In this document: piece after piece, positions 30,761 to 41,200 of the stretch
How positions within the stretch are numbered: the stretch's first letter is position 1
Layout of the letters: each line of letters starts with the position of its first letter
From: Halopseudomonas yangmingensis
GTDB taxonomy: Bacteria > Pseudomonadota > Gammaproteobacteria > Pseudomonadales > Pseudomonadaceae
Length of the DNA stretch: 64,000 nt
NCBI RefSeq assembly: GCF_900114825.1
Contig: NZ_FOUI01000004.1
Coordinates: forward strand, 169,263-233,262
Direction of reading: 5' to 3'
The notes under the pieces: generated by a model
What the model saw: only the letters and a program-made list of their open reading frames with translations
The model's database searches: none
Told to the model about the DNA's origin: nothing
Position numbers and translations under genes: made by a program

Positions 30761-33700
30761 TCCGTTTTCTGTTCAAATCACTGGTGCGTGGCCTGCTGTT
30801 GATATTGCTGGTGCCGCTGCTGATCCTCGCGTTGCTGGCCAGCGAAACAGTCAACCGCTGGCTGTTCGAGCAGGTCCAGCGTATACAGCCAGAACTGACT
30901 ATGGAGTTTGTCGACGGTCACTTCTGGCGTGGCTGGAGTTTCGATACGCTGCATTGGGATGATGGCGACACCCGAGTGGCAGTCCGGAATCTGCAGTTTC
31001 AGTGGGCACCGGAATGCCTGTGGGGGCTGACAGTCTGTATCGACAGACTGTCAATGGAGCATGTGCACGTCTGGCTGCCGGACACGCAGGCCTCAGAAGA
31101 CACTGCCCCTCTGGCCTTGCCGGAGCTCAACTTGCCATTGGGCATACGTCTGGAGTCGTTCACCCTTGGCGCCCTGCAACTGGGTGACGAGCCGCCGCTA
31201 TTGCAGTCTGTCGAGTTGAAGGCGCATGCCAGTGCCAACCAGTTGGTGGTAGAGCACTTTGCCGGCCAGGGGCCGGATCTGTCCTGGCAGCTGGATGCCG
31301 ATCTGCGAACCAAGGGTGACTGGCCGCTGCGCCTCGATGCGCACCTGCAGCTGCCTGAGGTTGATCAGCGCGCGCAACAGGCGCGGTTCCGCTTGTCCGG
31401 CACTCTTGCGGAGGTGGCGGTTGATGTGCAGAGTGAAGGCTATCTGAGCGCCCGTTTGCAGGGAACCGTACGACCACTGGATGAACATTTTCCTGTGCAG
31501 CTGTCGCTGCACAGTGACTCCTTTCTTGCGCTGCAGGAATTGCCCCCCGGCCTCACGCTGGAAGGGTTGAAACTGTACGCTGAAGGCGACATGCAGCAGG
31601 GCATCCGGATTCAGGCTGATGCCCGCCTGCCGGGCAGCGGCGGGGGAGTGGCAATGGCAGTGTCCGGACTGGCAACCCTGCAGGGGCTGCCGGAGCTGGA
31701 GTTGCTCTTGCAGGTAGAGGAACAGCCCGAACGCCAGTTGCAGCTGAACGGTCAGCTGGGCTGGGCCGAGCAGCTTCAGGGCACAGCACAACTGCAATTA
31801 CAGCAGACCTTTCCCTGGTACTGGCTGTATCCGCAGGACACCGGAGCGATCAGCCTGCAACAGGCCGACCTGCAACTGCAGCTACAGAATATGGACTATC
31901 AGGGAAATCTGGCAGCAACACTCAGTGGCGTAGCGGGGCAGGCGGTAGAACTGGATCTGGTGTTTACTGGCAACGACAGCAGCCTGGATCTATCCGCGTT
32001 GCAGGCGGTTACCGCTGCCGGAAGTCTTCAGGGAAGGGCCACCCTGGAGTTTGCCGAAGGCCTTGTCTGGGATGCGCTATTGCAATTGCAGTCATTGGAT
32101 CCGGGTGTGTTCGTGGCCCAGATGCCGGGTCAATTGAGCGGCGAGATCAACACCCAGGGGCGATTGCAGAACCAGGCTCTGGATCTGGGTGCAGATTGGC
32201 GAATCGACGGACGTCTGCGTAACCAGCCGTTGCAGCTGGAAGGCCAGTTGCAGAGCCAGGAGGGGCGCTGGATCCTCAATGATCTGCTGCTGCGCCAGGG
32301 CGAAAACCGTATTGCCGGGCAGGGACGCTGGTCTGCTCTGGATGAATCGTACGCTCGGGGTGAACTGGATTTACAACTGCCGCAACTGGGTAATCTATGG
32401 CCCGGACTGGCCGGCACGTTGCAGGGGCGTGCCGATTTGGTTGGCGGCGCCAGCGCACCCAGACTGGAGCTTCGACTGGACGGCCGGCGTCTGGCTTATG
32501 CTGATACCCGTCTGGCTCGCCTGCAGCTGATTGCAGACGCACAACTTGACCAGCGTTTGCCAGGTCAGTTGTCGCTTGAGCTACTGCGAATTGCCCAGGG
32601 TACTACCCGTATTGGTAATCTCTCCATGCAGCTCAGGGGAGAGCTGGCGGAACACCGTCTGGATCTGGAGCTCGATCGCGGGCTGGCTGACCTGCAGCTG
32701 GCTTTGTCGGGCAGTTGGCATGAGTCGGGTTGGCTTGGCGAGCTACGCCAGGCGCTACTGGCCAGTGGCGAAATGGAGTGGCAGCTTGGCGATCCGGCCC
32801 GGATTGATTACCGGGCTGCCGACGGCCGCCTGCAGTTATCCGCCCATTGCTGGCAGCATCAGGAAGCTCGTCTGTGCTTTGACGGCAACCAGCAACTTGC
32901 GCCGGAACAGGCATTACAGATCACGCTGCGTGATTTTCCGATGAGTTCACTGGTTGAGCTTTTGCCGGAAGATTTCAACTGGGATGCTCTGCTGCAGGCT
33001 GATCTGTCCTTCAGGCAACGCAGTGGCAGCGCGCCGGAGGCCCATGTTCACCTGCGCAGCGAAGAGGGCGCCATCGAGCTGCTGGAGCAGGAGCGTACGC
33101 TGCGCTTGCCCTACCAGCGACTCGAACTGGACAGCCGCTTGCAGGCGGATCAGGCGCGCAACCGATTGCGACTGTCCAGTGACAGTCTGGGGCATCTGGA
33201 GGTGAATGCGGACCTGCGCGATCCGGCCGGACGGCGGGAGTTGAGCGGCGATTATCGACTGGAAGGCTTGCGTCTGGATGTTCTTCAGCCATTCCTGCCA
33301 CTGGTTGACAGCCTGCGTGGTGAGTTGAATGGCAGCGGCCGACTCGCCGGGACCCTTGAAGAACCCGCTGTGGATGGAGTTTTATTGCTTGATGACGGAT
33401 ATGTAAGTGGCGCCGGTCTGCCGGTCAGCCTGGAGCAAATGCAGCTGCGTCTGCGCCTGCAGCAAGCGTCGGCCGAGCTGGACGGTAGCTGGCAAAGTGG
33501 CGATCAGGGAGAGGCCCGGCTGAGTGGCCGTTTTGACTGGTCGCAGGCGTTACAGATGAATATGACATTGAACGGCAACCAGTTGCCGGTTCGTGTTGAT
33601 CCCTGGGCCAGCCTGCTGGCCAGTCCGGATCTGCGTGTACGGCTTAATGACGGGCAACTGACGGTAACCGGACAGATCGCAATTCCCGAAGGGGATATCG

Positions 33701-34497
33701 ACGTACGGGAACTGCCGGAAACGGCGGTACAACTGTCACCGGATGTGGTGATTCTTGGCGAGGAAGCTGCAGTAACCGCAACCCCGCTGGATATTCGCGC
33801 CAGTGTGCAGTTATTGATTGGTGACCAGTTGCGGCTATCAGCATTCGGGCTACAAGGTCGCCTGAGCGGTCAGCTGGAAGTTCAGGAGAACCTGAACGCC
33901 AACGGTGATCTGAATATTCTTGACGGACAGTACCGCGGCTACGGCCAGCGGCTGGCCCTGCGCCGTGCCCAGCTACTGTTTGCCGGCCCGGTCACCCAGC
34001 CATTCTTGAATATCGAGGCAATTCGTACCAGCGGTGATGTGGTTGCCGGATTGCGGCTGACCGGTCGTGCTGACAGCCCTCAATCCGAGGTGTTTTCCGA
34101 GCCGGCAATGGCCCAGGAGCAAGCCCTGTCATGGCTGATTCTGGGGCGGCCTCTGGGCGCCGGTGGTGGTGATGAAAACATGCTGGGTCAGGCTGCGCTG
34201 GCACTCGGAATGGCTGGCAGTGCGCCGCTTGCACAAAATATTGCCAATACACTGGGTATTGAAAATTTCCAGTTGGAGACCGAAGGTAGTGGCCTGATGA
34301 CTCAAGTAGTCGCTGCAGGCTATCTGACTGACAGGCTTAGCCTCAGGTATGGCGTGGGGGTGTTCGAACCGGCCAACCAGCTGGCCTTGCGCTATGACCT
34401 GACCCGCAGACTTTATTTGGAAGCAGTGAGTGGCTTTGCCAGCTCACTGGATTTCTTCTACCGTATTGATTTTGGATCAACACAGGTACAGCCCTGA
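30757..34497 (+). CDS. tamB: Translocation and assembly module subunit TamB
   Basis: Inner-membrane-anchored AsmA-like protein of 1246 residues that spans the periplasm as a long beta-taco. One N-terminal membrane helix (residues ~5-28) is followed by repeated amphipathic beta-strands rich in Leu-Gln-Leu patterns, then the conserved C-terminal DUF490/TamB domain ([33 protein letters not shown]). The GTG start overlaps the tamA stop, giving tight coupling. Complete, no frameshift. Confidence 0.95.
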   Translation: MIRFLFKSLVRGLLLILLVPLLILALLASETVNRWLFEQVQRIQPELTMEFVDGHFWRGWSFDTLHWDDGDTRVAVRNLQFQWAPECLWGLTVCIDRLSMEHVHVWLPDTQASEDTAPLALPELNLPLGIRLESFTLGALQLGDEPPLLQSVELKAHASANQLVVEHFAGQGPDLSWQLDADLRTKGDWPLRLDAHLQLPEVDQRAQQARFRLSGTLAEVAVDVQSEGYLSARLQGTVRPLDEHFPVQLSLHSDSFLALQELPPGLTLEGLKLYAEGDMQQGIRIQADARLPGSGGGVAMAVSGLATLQGLPELELLLQVEEQPERQLQLNGQLGWAEQLQGTAQLQLQQTFPWYWLYPQDTGAISLQQADLQLQLQNMDYQGNLAATLSGVAGQAVELDLVFTGNDSSLDLSALQAVTAAGSLQGRATLEFAEGLVWDALLQLQSLDPGVFVAQMPGQLSGEINTQGRLQNQALDLGADWRIDGRLRNQPLQLEGQLQSQEGRWILNDLLLRQGENRIAGQGRWSALDESYARGELDLQLPQLGNLWPGLAGTLQGRADLVGGASAPRLELRLDGRRLAYADTRLARLQLIADAQLDQRLPGQLSLELLRIAQGTTRIGNLSMQLRGELAEHRLDLELDRGLADLQLALSGSWHESGWLGELRQALLASGEMEWQLGDPARIDYRAADGRLQLSAHCWQHQEARLCFDGNQQLAPEQALQITLRDFPMSSLVELLPEDFNWDALLQADLSFRQRSGSAPEAHVHLRSEEGAIELLEQERTLRLPYQRLELDSRLQADQARNRLRLSSDSLGHLEVNADLRDPAGRRELSGDYRLEGLRLDVLQPFLPLVDSLRGELNGSGRLAGTLEEPAVDGVLLLDDGYVSGAGLPVSLEQMQLRLRLQQASAELDGSWQSGDQGEARLSGRFDWSQALQMNMTLNGNQLPVRVDPWASLLASPDLRVRLNDGQLTVTGQIAIPEGDIDVRELPETAVQLSPDVVILGEEAAVTATPLDIRASVQLLIGDQLRLSAFGLQGRLSGQLEVQENLNANGDLNILDGQYRGYGQRLALRRAQLLFAGPVTQPFLNIEAIRTSGDVVAGLRLTGRADSPQSEVFSEPAMAQEQALSWLILGRPLGAGGGDENMLGQAALALGMAGSAPLAQNIANTLGIENFQLETEGSGLMTQVVAAGYLTDRLSLRYGVGVFEPANQLALRYDLTRRLYLEAVSGFASSLDFFYRIDFGSTQVQP

Positions 34498-34509
34498 TCA
34501 TCAGGGCTG
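34489..34509 (+). terminator. Hairpin across the tamB stop codon
   Basis: A 9-bp perfect stem with a TCA loop spans the end of tamB, 24 bases before the tpx ATG. No T-tract; it may attenuate read-through or mark a processing site. Confidence 0.4.
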
Positions 34510-34532
34510 CCACAGAACAGAGAGGAAGCAAT

Positions 34533-35033
34533 ATGAGCACAGTTACCCTGCGCGGCAATCCAGTTCAACTCGCCGGCACATTCCCTTCAGTTGGACAGCA
34601 GGCGCCGGGCTTTACCCTGGTTGCCAAGGACCTGAGTGATGTCAGCCTTGCCAGTTTTGCCGGCAAGCGCAAGATCCTGAATATCTTCCCCAGCATTGAC
34701 ACCCCGGTCTGTGCCACCTCGGTACGTCAGTTCAACCAGCAGGCTGGTCAACTGGACAACACTGTGGTGCTGTGCATTTCCGCTGACCTGCCGTTTGCCC
34801 AGGCGCGTTTCTGTGGTGCCGAGGGGCTGGAGCAGGTGATTAATCTGTCGACCTTGCGCGGTGCGGCTTTCCTGGATGACTACGGTGTGCGTCTGGCCGA
34901 GGGTCCGCTGGCCGGTCTGGCGGCGCGGGCGGTGGTGGTGCTGGATGCGCAGGACAAGATTCTGCACGCCGAGCTGGTTCCGGAAATCGGTCAGGAGCCG
35001 GATTACAATGCCGCGTTGGCTGCACTGGCCTGA
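34533..35033 (+). CDS. tpx: Thiol peroxidase
   Basis: Atypical 2-Cys peroxiredoxin of 166 residues that reduces hydroperoxides with thioredoxin. Peroxidatic Cys60 (DTPVCATS) and resolving Cys94 (ARFCGAEG) are present, with the family N-terminus [16 protein letters not shown] precedes the ATG. It follows tamB by 35 bases but probably has its own promoter as well. Confidence 0.95.
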   Translation: MSTVTLRGNPVQLAGTFPSVGQQAPGFTLVAKDLSDVSLASFAGKRKILNIFPSIDTPVCATSVRQFNQQAGQLDNTVVLCISADLPFAQARFCGAEGLEQVINLSTLRGAAFLDDYGVRLAEGPLAGLAARAVVVLDAQDKILHAELVPEIGQEPDYNAALAALA

Positions 35034-35044
35034 CCGGTAAAGCC

Positions 35045-35079
35045 CGGCCGACGTCGTAACCGCTGGGCGACGTCGGCCG
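35045..35079. terminator. Hairpin between tpx and ftsH-like gene
   Basis: A perfect 12-bp stem (35045-35056 with 35068-35079) with an 11-base loop lies between two convergent genes. No T-tract. Confidence 0.5.
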
Positions 35080-35094
35080 AACCGCCAGTGATCA

Positions 35095-36909
35095 TCAGCT
35101 CTTGCGAGGCTGCAATGCAGGAAAATCCTCGGGCGTCAGGGTTTCCTGCTCAAGCAGCAAACGAGCCCCCTGATCCAGCAGATCGCGGCGTTCTCTCAAT
35201 AGTTGCATAGCCCTGTTATAGCCCTCGTCAATCAGTTCACGCACAGCCTGATCTATTTTCTCTGCGGTTTTCTCCGAGTAGTCCTTTTCTGTGGTGTTGA
35301 CCACCTGGTCGCCCAGGTAACGGCTGTGCTGGCGTTCAAACACCGCCTGGCCGAGGGCTTCGCTCATGCCAAAACGGGTCACCAGCTGGCGGGCGATATC
35401 GGTAACCTTGGCCAGATCATCGGCCGCACCGGTTGAGATTTCATTGAATACCAACTGTTCGGCAGCACGCCCGGCGAGCAGCACTACCAGACGGTCCTTG
35501 AGCTCCTGCCGGCTGATCAGGAAACGGTCCTCGGTGGGGCGTTGCATGGTGTAGCCAAGCGCACCGATCGAGCGCGGTACTATCGACACCTTGTGCACCG
35601 GATCCATGCCGGGGAGGGCGGTGGCAGCCAGCGCATGGCCCATCTCATGGAAAGCCACCACTTCACGTTCATGCGGTTGCAGCAAACGGCCCTTGCGCTC
35701 GGCACCCGCCAGAATGCGCTCAATGGCAGCGGTGAAGTCATCCATGCCGACCCGTTCGGCACCGCGCCGGGTGGCAACAATAGCCGCTTCATTGACCAGA
35801 TTGGCCAGATCGGCACCGCTGAAGCCGGCAGTCATCGCGGCAATCTGCTCAACATCAAGAGCCGGATCCAACTCGATTCGCCGCAGGTGAACGCGCAAAA
35901 TGGCGGCACGGCCATTGCGGTCGGGGCGGTCAATCACTACCTGGCGATCAAAGCGACCGGCACGCATCAGCGCCGGATCAAGGATTTCCGGGCGGTTGGT
36001 GGCGGCCAGCAGCACCACGCCTTCACGTGGATCAAAGCCATCGAGTTCGGCGAGCAACTGGTTGAGCGTCTGCTCCTTTTCATCATTGCCACCCAGCGGG
36101 CCAATGCCGCGCATCTTGCCCAGCGCATCCAGCTCGTCAATAAAGATGATGCAGGGCGCTGCCTGACGGGCCTGCTCGAACAGGTCGCGGACCCGTGCGG
36201 CACCGACGCCGACGAACATTTCCACAAACTCAGAGCCGGAAATCGAAAAGAATGGCACGCCGGCTTCACCGGCCACGGCCTTGGCGACCAGGGTCTTGCC
36301 GGTGCCGGGTGGACCGACCAGCAGAATACCCTTGGGAATGCGTGCGCCAAGGCGACTGTATTTGGGCTGGTCTTTGAGGAAGGAGACGATTTCCTGCAAT
36401 TCTGCCTTGGCCTCGTCAATCCCGGCCACGTCATCAAAGGTCACGCCGGTATCGCGTTGCACCAGCACCCGTGCCCGGGTCTTGCCGACATTTACCAGTC
36501 CGCCCATGCCCTGGCGGTTGGCTATATTGCGGAACATGAACATCCAGAAGGCAAAAATCAGCAATAGTGGCAGCAGCCAGGACAACAGCGAGGCCAGCAA
36601 GGTATTGCCGGGTTTGTGACGAAAGGCAATCTGGTGCTGTACCAGCCGGTCGGCCAGCTCGGGCTCGACGCGCTGGGTGACAAATCGCTCGATACGCCCC
36701 TCGGGCGTGTTGTAGCGGCCTTCGATGGTGTCCGGTCCTATCACCAGATCAGCGATGGCACGGCGATCGAGCAATTCGAGGAATTCACTGTAGGCAATGC
36801 TGCGGGTGGCCTGGGTGCTGGCCCACCAGGTCTGGAAAATCATCAGCAGCATAAAGGCAATGAAAAAGTAGCCAAGATTCCATTGATGGGTCTTGTTGCG
36901 CAGCGGCAT
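35095..36909 (-). CDS. FtsH-type ATP-dependent zinc metalloprotease
   Basis: Membrane-bound AAA+ protease of 604 residues. Two N-terminal helices (about 12-30 and 106-127) flank a periplasmic domain. The AAA module has Walker A GPPGTGKT (~199-206) and the second region of homology. The zinc site is HEMGH at 421-425, where most FtsH proteins have HEAGH. It is shorter than the canonical pseudomonad FtsH (about 640 residues, beside rrmJ/folP) and is in a different context, so it is probably a second paralogue. It stands alone, with GAGG before the ATG. Confidence 0.92.
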   Translation of the reverse strand: MPLRNKTHQWNLGYFFIAFMLLMIFQTWWASTQATRSIAYSEFLELLDRRAIADLVIGPDTIEGRYNTPEGRIERFVTQRVEPELADRLVQHQIAFRHKPGNTLLASLLSWLLPLLLIFAFWMFMFRNIANRQGMGGLVNVGKTRARVLVQRDTGVTFDDVAGIDEAKAELQEIVSFLKDQPKYSRLGARIPKGILLVGPPGTGKTLVAKAVAGEAGVPFFSISGSEFVEMFVGVGAARVRDLFEQARQAAPCIIFIDELDALGKMRGIGPLGGNDEKEQTLNQLLAELDGFDPREGVVLLAATNRPEILDPALMRAGRFDRQVVIDRPDRNGRAAILRVHLRRIELDPALDVEQIAAMTAGFSGADLANLVNEAAIVATRRGAERVGMDDFTAAIERILAGAERKGRLLQPHEREVVAFHEMGHALAATALPGMDPVHKVSIVPRSIGALGYTMQRPTEDRFLISRQELKDRLVVLLAGRAAEQLVFNEISTGAADDLAKVTDIARQLVTRFGMSEALGQAVFERQHSRYLGDQVVNTTEKDYSEKTAEKIDQAVRELIDEGYNRAMQLLRERRDLLDQGARLLLEQETLTPEDFPALQPRKS

Positions 36910-37125
36910 GGTGACCTCGATGTTGTAATGAGTCTCTGTGCAGTCTATCCGCGTTTCCCGGTTTGGTGAGTGATACGGGTCAAGTAAGCCGCTTGGCGAC
37001 TAACGCGTTTGTCAGCACACCTTACTACATTACTTCCTATAATCAATATTATGTTAAATAGTGTATTTGCCAGATGATCCGGTGAGTCTTCTGCTACACA
37101 CTTGCCCCCTGCGCATTTCGCGCTG

Positions 37126-38163
37126 TTATGAGGCCTGTGCTGGAGAACTGCCGCCCCGCTGCTGCAAATGCCGTTGGCGGTATTCCCCCGGGGTGATCCC
37201 GGTCCAGCTGCGAAAGGCGCGAATAAAGGAGCTCTGCTCGGCATAACCAAGCAACAGCGCAGCGTCGCTTTGTGTCAGGTTCGGGTCGCGCAGGTATTGG
37301 CGTGCCAGCGTGTGCCGGGTTTGTGCCAACACGCTGCGGTAGCTGTAACCGGCCTGCTGCAGTTGCCGGTAGAAACTGCGCAATGAATAGCCCAGCGCGG
37401 CGGCTACCGCTTCGGCGCTGGCGTCGCCATTTTTCATCGACTCGACCACCTGTTCCTGCACCCTGACGAAAAACGCCTCGCTGTCAGCGTCCATATGCTC
37501 GGGCTGCTGGCTCAGCAAGGCCTGGGCCTGCTGTTCCAGCAGTTTCAGCAGATACGGGTCCTTGCTGGCTATCGGCATCGCCAGCAGGTGCGCCGGCAGG
37601 TTCAGTTCGATCTCTGCACAGCCAAATTGCACCGGGCAACCCAGCAGCACCTGATAGACGTCGCTGTCTGCCGGGCGCGCAAATGGCAGGCCGGCATGCA
37701 GTGGTGCCTGAGCCCGGCCAATCAGGCTCTGGTACAGGCTGACAAACACCGCCAGGCTGAACTCCAGCGCCAGCGGCGTGTTCGCCACCGCCTGGCTCCA
37801 GCGCATATGCAAGACGCCCTGCCCCAGCCAGGCACGCGAGTGCAGTCCCTGCTGCAACAGGGCGTGGTAGCGCTGGTAACGTGGCAGCGCCTGGCCGAGG
37901 GTACTGCAGGATGACAACATATAGCCGACCACCCCGAAGTGCCGTGGTTGCGCGGCGCGCCCGAGCCTTACGCCCAGCGCACTGACCGGGTCGTGCCGGT
38001 GCAGTCGCTCCAGCAGATCGCAGAACTGCCGGGCGCACACATGCGAGCTCTGCAGCACCTGCTGCAGCTCGGTTTCAAGGGCCCTGTCGTCGATTTGGCG
38101 GGCCTGCAGGTATTCCAGCAAGGGCTCGACAAAGGTGGCCGGAAGGAAGTCGGTTTTGTGCAT
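37126..38163 (-). CDS. AraC-family regulator with arabinose-binding-type N-domain
   Basis: Regulator of 345 residues. The N-terminal ~190 residues resemble the ligand-binding domain of the OruR/ArgR/VirF-type AraC group (ALPRYQRYHALLQQG). The C-terminal ~100 residues hold two helix-turn-helix motifs (AAALGYSLRSFYRQLQQAG; AALLLGYAEQSSFIRAFRSWTG ending TPGEYR). The ATG at 38163 is the natural start; the frame stays open far upstream opposite the next gene, but that stretch is antisense to it. It is divergent from the fusion oxidoreductase, 114 bases apart, and is its likely activator. Effector unknown. Confidence 0.88.
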   Translation of the reverse strand: MHKTDFLPATFVEPLLEYLQARQIDDRALETELQQVLQSSHVCARQFCDLLERLHRHDPVSALGVRLGRAAQPRHFGVVGYMLSSCSTLGQALPRYQRYHALLQQGLHSRAWLGQGVLHMRWSQAVANTPLALEFSLAVFVSLYQSLIGRAQAPLHAGLPFARPADSDVYQVLLGCPVQFGCAEIELNLPAHLLAMPIASKDPYLLKLLEQQAQALLSQQPEHMDADSEAFFVRVQEQVVESMKNGDASAEAVAAALGYSLRSFYRQLQQAGYSYRSVLAQTRHTLARQYLRDPNLTQSDAALLLGYAEQSSFIRAFRSWTGITPGEYRQRHLQQRGGSSPAQAS

Positions 38164-38208
38164 GGGCAGACTATTGGCTGTTTGGCACAAAATGTCAATT
38201 CGGTTGCA

Positions 38209-38225
38209 TCTGGCGATACGCCAGA
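38209..38225. promoter_or_regulatory. 17-bp palindrome between the AraC gene and the fusion gene
   Basis: A perfect inverted repeat, TCTGGCG-ATA-CGCCAGA, in the 114-base divergent intergenic region, 53 bases before the fusion ATG. It is a candidate operator; AraC proteins more often use direct repeats, so another regulator is possible. Confidence 0.5.
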
Positions 38226-38277
38226 CGGCATTCTGCCTACTATGCTGGTTTGTATTTATCCAGCTGCGGAGTAGATC

Positions 38278-41200
38278 ATGGCATACGTTGTCACCCAGGC
38301 CTGTATTGGCAACAAGCACACCAGTTGCGTGGATGTCTGTCCGGTCGAGGCATTTCGTGAAGCCCCGGAAATGCTGTTTATCGACCCCAAGGTGTGCATT
38401 GAGTGCAACGCCTGCGTGGCGGCCTGCCCGGAAGGTGCAATTTACCCGCAGAGCATGGTGCCGGCCGAGCAGTTGTCCTTTATCGAGCTGAATGCCGAAG
38501 GCGCCAAGACCCATCCGGTGATCCGCGAGAGCATCAAGGCCAGCGCCGATGTCAGTCCCCTCGCCCAGTTGCCTGCCCGTTTCGCGATTGTCGGCTCCGG
38601 TCCCAGCGGTTTCTATGCCGCCGAGGCGCTGATGAAAAAGCTCCCGGCAGCGCAGATCGACATGTTCGAACGCCTGCCTACCCCCTTTGGTCTGGTGCGC
38701 TACGGGGTGGCCCCGGATCATCCGCGCATCAAGTCGGTAAGCGCCGGCTTTGAGCGCATCGCCGAATCGCCGCAGTTCCGCTTTTTCGGCAATATCGAGA
38801 TCGGTCGTGATATCAGCAGTGCCGAGCTGCGCGAGCATTACCACGGGGTGATTTATGCCACCGGCGGCTCGCAGAGTCGTCCGCTGGATCTGCCGGGTGC
38901 CGACAGCGGCAATATTTTCGGATCGTCGAACTTTGTCGGCTGGTACAACGGTCACCCGGACCAGGTGGGTCTCGCACCAGCGCTGGATGGCAAAACGGCA
39001 GTGATCATCGGAATCGGCAACGTGGCGCTGGATATCGCCCGCCTGCTGGTGCTGCCGCAGGATCAGTTGAAACGCACCGATATTGCTGACCATGCGCTGC
39101 AGGCGCTGGCGGGCAGTGGTATCGAGGAAGTCCGCCTGCTGGCACGCCGCGGCCCGGTGCAGGCGGCCTTCACGCCGAAGGAACTGGAACAGCTGATGGC
39201 CATTCCCGGCCTGCAGCTGCTGGTCGATCCGGCCGATCTGCAGCTGGACGAGATCAGCGCACGCCAACTGGAGCAGCCGGAGTTTGCCGAGGCGCGCCAC
39301 AACCTGAGCCTTCTGCGCGAGATTGCAGCCCGCCCACAGGCTGAAGGCAAGCGCATCCGTTTTATGTTCTATACCAGCCCGAGCCGCTTTACGGCGGTCG
39401 ACGGACGGGTCAGCGCCGTGCAGGCGCAGCGAACCGAACTGGTCCGCAATGCTGCGGGTCAGCTGGAGGCCCGTGCGGCGGCGGATTCGCTGGAAATTCC
39501 CGCTGCTCTGGTGGTGCATGCGATCGGCTACCAGGGCTCGGCCATCGACGGCCTGCCCTTCGACCAGCGCCGGGGCGTGATTGGTAATGCCGGTGGCCGG
39601 GTGGAGGCTGATGATCAACAGCACGACTACGTCGCCGGCTGGATCAAGCGTGGTGCCAGCGGGGTGATCGGCAGCAACCGGCAATGCGCCAGCGAAAGCG
39701 TGCAACGCCTGCTTGAAGACTTTGGCAGCAGCCTGCCGAACCTGGCCGGTGACGGCATCGATACCCTGCTCGCTGAGCGCCAGCTGGAAATTGTCAGCCT
39801 GGCCGACTGGCGCCTGCTGGATCAGCATGAACAGGCGCGCGGGCGCATCGAGGGCCGTACCCGGCGCAAGCTGGTGAAGGTCGACGAGATGCTGGCGGTG
39901 ATTCGCCAGGCGCGTGCCCGCGAGGAGGCTCAGGCGCTTCTGCCGGTGAAAACCCATCACCGTGCCTGCACCCTGTGCGAGGCGATGTGCGGGGTGGTGA
40001 TCGAAACCCGTGGCGAGCAGATTCTGTCGATCAGCGGTGACGTCAACGACCCGCACAGCGAAGGCCACATCTGCCCGAAGGGCTATGCACTGCAGGACCT
40101 GCACAACGACCCGGATCGCCTGCGTACGCCGCTGGAGAAGGTCAACGGCGAATGGCTGCCGATCGACTGGGATAGCGCCCTGGACAAGGTCGCCGCGCGA
40201 CTGGTGGATATCCAGCAGCGCCATGGCAACGATGCCGTGGCCGGCTACTGGGGCAACCCCTCCTCGCACAACCTGGGGCTGATGATGGCCTCGGGTGCGC
40301 TGCGCAAGGCGCTGGAAACCCGCAATATTTCATCGGCCGCATCCCTCGACCAGATGCCGCACCAGCTGGTGTCCTACCTGATGTTCGGTCACAGCCAGCT
40401 GTTCACCATTCCGGATATCGACCGCACCGGTTACATGCTGATGCTGGGCGCCAACCCGGCCGCCTCGAACGGCAGCCTGATGACCGCCGGCGACATCCTC
40501 AAGCGTCTCGAGCGCATCCGCCAGCGTGGCGGCAAGGTGGTGCTGGTCGATCCACGGCGTACCGAGTCGGCACGTTATGTTGACCAGCACCTGTTTATCC
40601 GGCCCGGTACCGATGCCTTCTTCCTGCTCGGCCTGATTCGCCATGTGCTGGATCGCGGCCTGGTTAAACCCGGTCGCCTGCGTGAACTGGCGGACAACTG
40701 GGAGGCGCTGGCACCGCTGTTCGAGGGCGTTTCACTGGAACAGGTCAGCGCCCGTTGCGGCATTGCGGTAGCCGATATCCAGCGCATTGCCGAGGACTTT
40801 GCCGCCGCTGAATGCGCGGTCTGCTATGGCCGCATGGGGATTTCCACGCAGAGCTATGGCGCGCTCAACCACTGGCTGATGCTGGTGCTGAACATCCTCA
40901 CCGGCAACCTGGATAGCCCCGGTGGCATGATGTTCACCACCCCGGCATTCAACAAGGCCCAGAGCCGGCCGATGGGCAGTTTCAACACCTACCAGAGCCG
41001 GGTGCGCGGGTTGCCGGAGTTTGACCGCTATTTCCCGGCAGTAATCATGGCCGAGGAAATGCTTACCCCCGGTGAGGGTCAGGTACGCGGCTTTGTCTGC
41101 GTCGCCGGCAACCCGGTGCTGTCGACGCCGAATGGCCGGCAGATGGATGCGGCGCTGGAGCAGCTGGAGTTCATGGTGTCGATCGACTTCTACCTGAACG

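Noticed and set aside
38164..40269. Long minus-strand frame continuing upstream of the AraC gene, opposite the fusion oxidoreductase
   Set aside because: It is antisense to well-supported domains of the fusion, has no recognisable motifs, and the AraC protein starts naturally at 38163.
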